Shown piece by piece: positions 61,794-64,000 of a stretch of DNA of 64,000 bases. The translations under genes and the position numbers were made by a program. The notes beneath the pieces are model-generated. The model did no database searches. It was not told the DNA's origin and saw only the letters and a list, made by a program, of their open reading frames with translations. Position 1 is the stretch's first letter; each line of letters starts with the position of its first letter. Source of the DNA: Streptomyces echinatus (GTDB lineage: Bacteria; Actinomycetota; Actinomycetes; Streptomycetales; Streptomycetaceae); the NCBI RefSeq assembly GCF_014203595.1, contig NZ_JACHJK010000001.1, positions 746,582 to 810,581 of the forward strand, in the 5' to 3' direction.

Positions 61794-62849
61794 TCAGGCC
61801 GCGTACGTCTCCGCGGTCGGGGTCACCGTCGCCGTCAGGTGGCGGGCCATGTGACGCAGGGTCTCCTCGCACTCCGCGGCGTCCTCGCCGGTCGCCACCC
61901 AGTGGGCGAGCCGGTCGGTGACGTCCGCGTGCGGGGCCGCCGTCACCGGGTCGCCGGTGCGCCGGGTGAGGACCATGCGCTCGGCGGCCGGCTCGTGCCC
62001 GGCGGCGGGGTCCAGCCACAGGTCGGTCAGGCGGCCGGTCATGGCCGGATAGGCGAACTGCACGGCGGCGGCCCGCTGCCGGGTCGGCGTCACGTCCGGG
62101 AGCCCGCCGGTGGCCAGCGCGGCGGCGGCCCCGGCCAGATCGACCCCGGTGGCCCGCTCCACCAGCAGCGGGATCAGGTCGCCCGGCAGATGCGGGGCCA
62201 CCCCCAGGACGCGGGGGCCGCGGGCGGTCAGCCGCAGGGTGAGGTGCGCGACCGTGTGGGTGAGGCCGAGCGCGCGGACGGCCCGCTCGACGCACTGGCG
62301 CAGGAACCGGTTGTGCAGGAGCCCGTCGTGGGCGTGGACGCAGTGCCGCAGCGGGCGGCGGGCGGGCGGCGGCCCCGTGGTCGTACGGGTGAGCGCGACG
62401 ATGCGGACCTCGTCGTCCAGGACGACGGCCTCGACGGACACCAGCGGCCCCTCCGTGGCCTCGGGGTCCTCGGGCCCGGCCGTCGGCACCCGGTGCCGCA
62501 GCAGCAGCGCCCGTGACGCGACGGGATCGGCACAGACGGCGGCCGTCTCGGGCGCCATGCCCGGCAGCCCCAGCCGGCCGGCGACTTGCGCGGCCGTGAG
62601 CAGATGTTCCCCGGACCAGGTCAGCACACCGCCGACCGGGTCCCCGGCCGTGTACCGCAGCACCGCCTCCGCCGTCCGCGCCTCCCCGGCCGGGTCGGCG
62701 GCGAGATGACCGGACATGTACGCGCGTGCCCAGGCCGGCGGATCCGGGTCGACCAGCAGCACCGGCCGGACCGCGGCGATCCGCGCCAGCGGGAACTCGC
62801 CGCAGACGTCCCGACGGCCGGCCCCGAGGAGGACGACTGGCTGCGCCAT
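61794..62849 (-). CDS. ATP-grasp-superfamily-like protein
   Basis: 351 residues. An N-terminal biotin-carboxylase-like region (VVLLGAGRRDVCGEFPLARI; PVLLVDPDPPAWARAYMSGH; LTWSGEHLLTAAQVAGRLGL) leads to a degenerate ATP-grasp core (SVEAVVLDDEVRIVALTRTT; TVAHLTLRLTARGPRVLGVA; HLPGDLIPLLVERATGVDL). The usual Glu/Asn Mg ligands are hard to place, so activity is uncertain. ATG 62849 (MAQPVVLLGAG). It follows the cobalamin operon but is separately transcribed; a role linking an amino acid to a metabolite (carboxylate-amine ligase) is one possibility. Confidence 0.7.
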   Translation of the reverse strand: MAQPVVLLGAGRRDVCGEFPLARIAAVRPVLLVDPDPPAWARAYMSGHLAADPAGEARTAEAVLRYTAGDPVGGVLTWSGEHLLTAAQVAGRLGLPGMAPETAAVCADPVASRALLLRHRVPTAGPEDPEATEGPLVSVEAVVLDDEVRIVALTRTTTGPPPARRPLRHCVHAHDGLLHNRFLRQCVERAVRALGLTHTVAHLTLRLTARGPRVLGVAPHLPGDLIPLLVERATGVDLAGAAAALATGGLPDVTPTRQRAAAVQFAYPAMTGRLTDLWLDPAAGHEPAAERMVLTRRTGDPVTAAPHADVTDRLAHWVATGEDAAECEETLRHMARHLTATVTPTAETYAA

Positions 62850-63097
62850 GGTGCCTGGACCTCCTCGGGGGACGGAGGTGAAGAAACGCCCCCGATGCCG
62901 CTCCCCCATAGGCGGCACCCGGGGCGGGTCTGCCGGATCTTGCTCTCCGTGCAGTGATCCTCACCCACCGCGCCCTCAACTGTCAACGATAGCTGCGCAA
63001 TTACGCAGGGAGCCTTGTCACGTCTGGTCGCCGAACGGGCGAACGGGTAGCCTCGCGCCCAGCCACCGAACTGATGACATGCCCAGGGGGGACCTCG

Positions 63098-63691
63098 GTG
63101 AGTGACGCCCACGCCGCGCTGGCCGAGGTCCTGGACCGGCTCGGCGAGCTGACCGGCCGGCCCGGTCGGCTGCCGGAGACCCTCGACGTGGCCGGCCTCT
63201 CGTACCGCACCGGCATCCCCGTCGGCACCGTCGTCGAACTGCTCTGCGGGGGCCGGGCCGTCGAGACCTGCCTCGCCCAACGCGTCCGCCAGCGGCTGGA
63301 CTTCATCCGGGAGAGCCGGCGCCGGCCGGACGGCAAGCGGTACTCGCTGGACGAGCTGGCCAGGATCGCCGGGACCAGCCGGCAGTGGCTGAGCGAGTGG
63401 CGCAAGAGCGGGATGCCGAGCCTGGAACACGCCGACCGGCTGCGCCGGTTCTTCGGCCTGCCCGCCGGCTTCTTCACCGCCGACGAGCCGGAGGCGCTGC
63501 ACGAGGCGCTGAGACCGGTGCTGCAGAGCCTGGAGGCCGAGGCGGACCCGCTGCTGCGGCTGCGCGAGAGCGGACTGGTACGACTGGCCGCCCGGGCCCC
63601 GCAGATGAACGCCCGGCAGCTGGCCACGCTGGCCGATCTGGCCGAGATGATCATCGCCTCGGAGCGGGCGGGGGACATCGGCCGTGCCTGA
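63098..63691 (+). CDS. XRE-type HTH protein, probable partner of an ImmA-like peptidase
   Basis: 197 residues from GTG 63098 (MSDAHAALAE). An HTH of Cro/XRE type lies around 75-130 (LDELARIAGTSRQWLSEWRK then SGMPSLEHADRLRRFFGLPA), preceded by an additional N-terminal helix bundle. The C-terminal region is helical (LLRLRESGLVRLAARAPQMN). The stop overlaps the next gene by 8 bp. In streptomycetes such HTH/ImmA-type pairs are annotated as toxin-antitoxin modules; functional proof is lacking. Confidence 0.8.
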   Translation: MSDAHAALAEVLDRLGELTGRPGRLPETLDVAGLSYRTGIPVGTVVELLCGGRAVETCLAQRVRQRLDFIRESRRRPDGKRYSLDELARIAGTSRQWLSEWRKSGMPSLEHADRLRRFFGLPAGFFTADEPEALHEALRPVLQSLEAEADPLLRLRESGLVRLAARAPQMNARQLATLADLAEMIIASERAGDIGRA

Positions 63692-64000
63692 ACGCCCCGA
63701 AGGCCCGAGGCATCCGCGGTTAGCGCCGCCCGCGAAGCAGGGGAAGTCCCCCAAGCGCTTCCTCGACCGCCTCGTGCGCGACACCGTCCGGACCCTCACC
63801 CCGCCGACCGCCCCGGAGGCGTTCCTGCACGCGCTGTGCGCCACCCTCAGCCCGCAGCTGGACCGCCCGGTCCGGCTGAAGTTCGTCGCCTTCCCGCCGG
63901 GCCTCGGCATCTCCGGCGTCACCCTCGCCCGGGACGAGGACTACATCGTCGTGGTCGAGGACCGGGCCCCGGACCCGCACAAGTTCGTCATCACCGGGCA
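63684..64000 (+). CDS. ImmA/IrrE-like or TA-system toxin-component protein, 5' part
   Basis: Runs past the window edge, so about 105 residues are seen: GTG 63684 (MPERPEGPRHPRLAPP) then FLDRLVRDTVRTLTPPTAPE, FVAFPPGLGISGVTLARDED, YIVVVEDRAPDPHKFVITG and a final CA that probably begins a His codon. The strand-turn leading into H suggests the metallopeptidase motif HExxH begins right at the edge. It overlaps the HTH gene by 8 bp and is translationally coupled. Confidence 0.6.
   Translation, partial: MPERPEGPRHPRLAPPAKQGKSPKRFLDRLVRDTVRTLTPPTAPEAFLHALCATLSPQLDRPVRLKFVAFPPGLGISGVTLARDEDYIVVVEDRAPDPHKFVITG

Noticed and set aside
61794..62849. prokaryotic glutathione/biotin carboxylase enzyme with certain activity
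   Set aside because: The ATP-grasp metal ligands cannot be placed with confidence, so only superfamily resemblance is claimed.

Overview
The window is one continuous stretch of very GC-rich actinobacterial DNA. Strong third-position G/C bias, many GTG and TTG starts, leaderless genes, and the block fasR-fabD-fabH-acpP followed by aceE all point to a Streptomyces chromosome core region. Gene content and order resemble what I remember of the S. coelicolor SCO2390-SCO2319 neighbourhood, but this is from memory and was not aligned. I see no prophage, integrase, transposase gene or CRISPR array.

Layout. 1-3.4 kb holds the type II fatty acid synthase operon (fabD-fabH-acpP, minus strand) behind its activator fasR. 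3.5-11.8 kb is mixed: a pirin, a serine hydrolase, a MerR regulator, a DUF4429 protein, an alpha/beta hydrolase, a TetR/drug-efflux pair, and a K+ channel. 12-16.3 kb holds aceE, a DUF3052 protein and a peroxiredoxin. 16.4-25.3 kb is a tellurium-resistance-type (Ter) stress island: two tandem terD genes, a TerC-like DUF475 membrane protein, a TerA-like protein and a tailed TerD. It is joined to a biosynthetic module made of a citrate-lyase-like aldolase, an 826-residue fusion of two phosphoribosyltransferase-type domains with TRSP and PELOTA-type domains, and a HAD phosphatase. A 14-bp tandem repeat array follows. 25.5-32.8 kb is cell-envelope related: an FmdB zinc ribbon, a class A PBP with degraded transpeptidase motifs, a NodB-like secreted protein, a secreted amidase, and membrane proteins.

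33-47 kb carries tRNA-Val(TAC) with promoter and terminator, small conserved genes, a DoxX gene behind an iron box, a secreted HNH nuclease, and a TMEM165/GDT1 exporter behind a yybP-ykoY (Mn) riboswitch. It continues with HAD, PG-binding and FHA-type proteins, an MFS exporter fused to a winged helix, a GNAT enzyme and an O-methyltransferase. 47.5-51.2 kb has an MHS transporter ending in a 168-bp MITE-like element, then an anti-sigma-type ATPase/XRE/DUF397 trio. 51.2-53.8 kb is a divergent thiolase/CYP125-like P450 pair with KstR-like operators, suggesting sterol or steroid side-chain catabolism. 55.5-61.6 kb is an operon behind a cobalamin riboswitch. It encodes a wall-anchored alpha/alpha-barrel (prenyltransferase-repeat) protein, an SCO2322-family protein, an ECF T component, a double ATPase (frameshifted here) and an S component: a probable cobalamin or corrinoid uptake system. 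The window ends in an ATP-grasp-like gene and an HTH/ImmA-like pair cut by the window edge.

Six copies of a roughly 55-bp intergenic repeat (core GGGGCGCGGGGAACTGCGC) are scattered between genes, including two inside the cobalamin operon.
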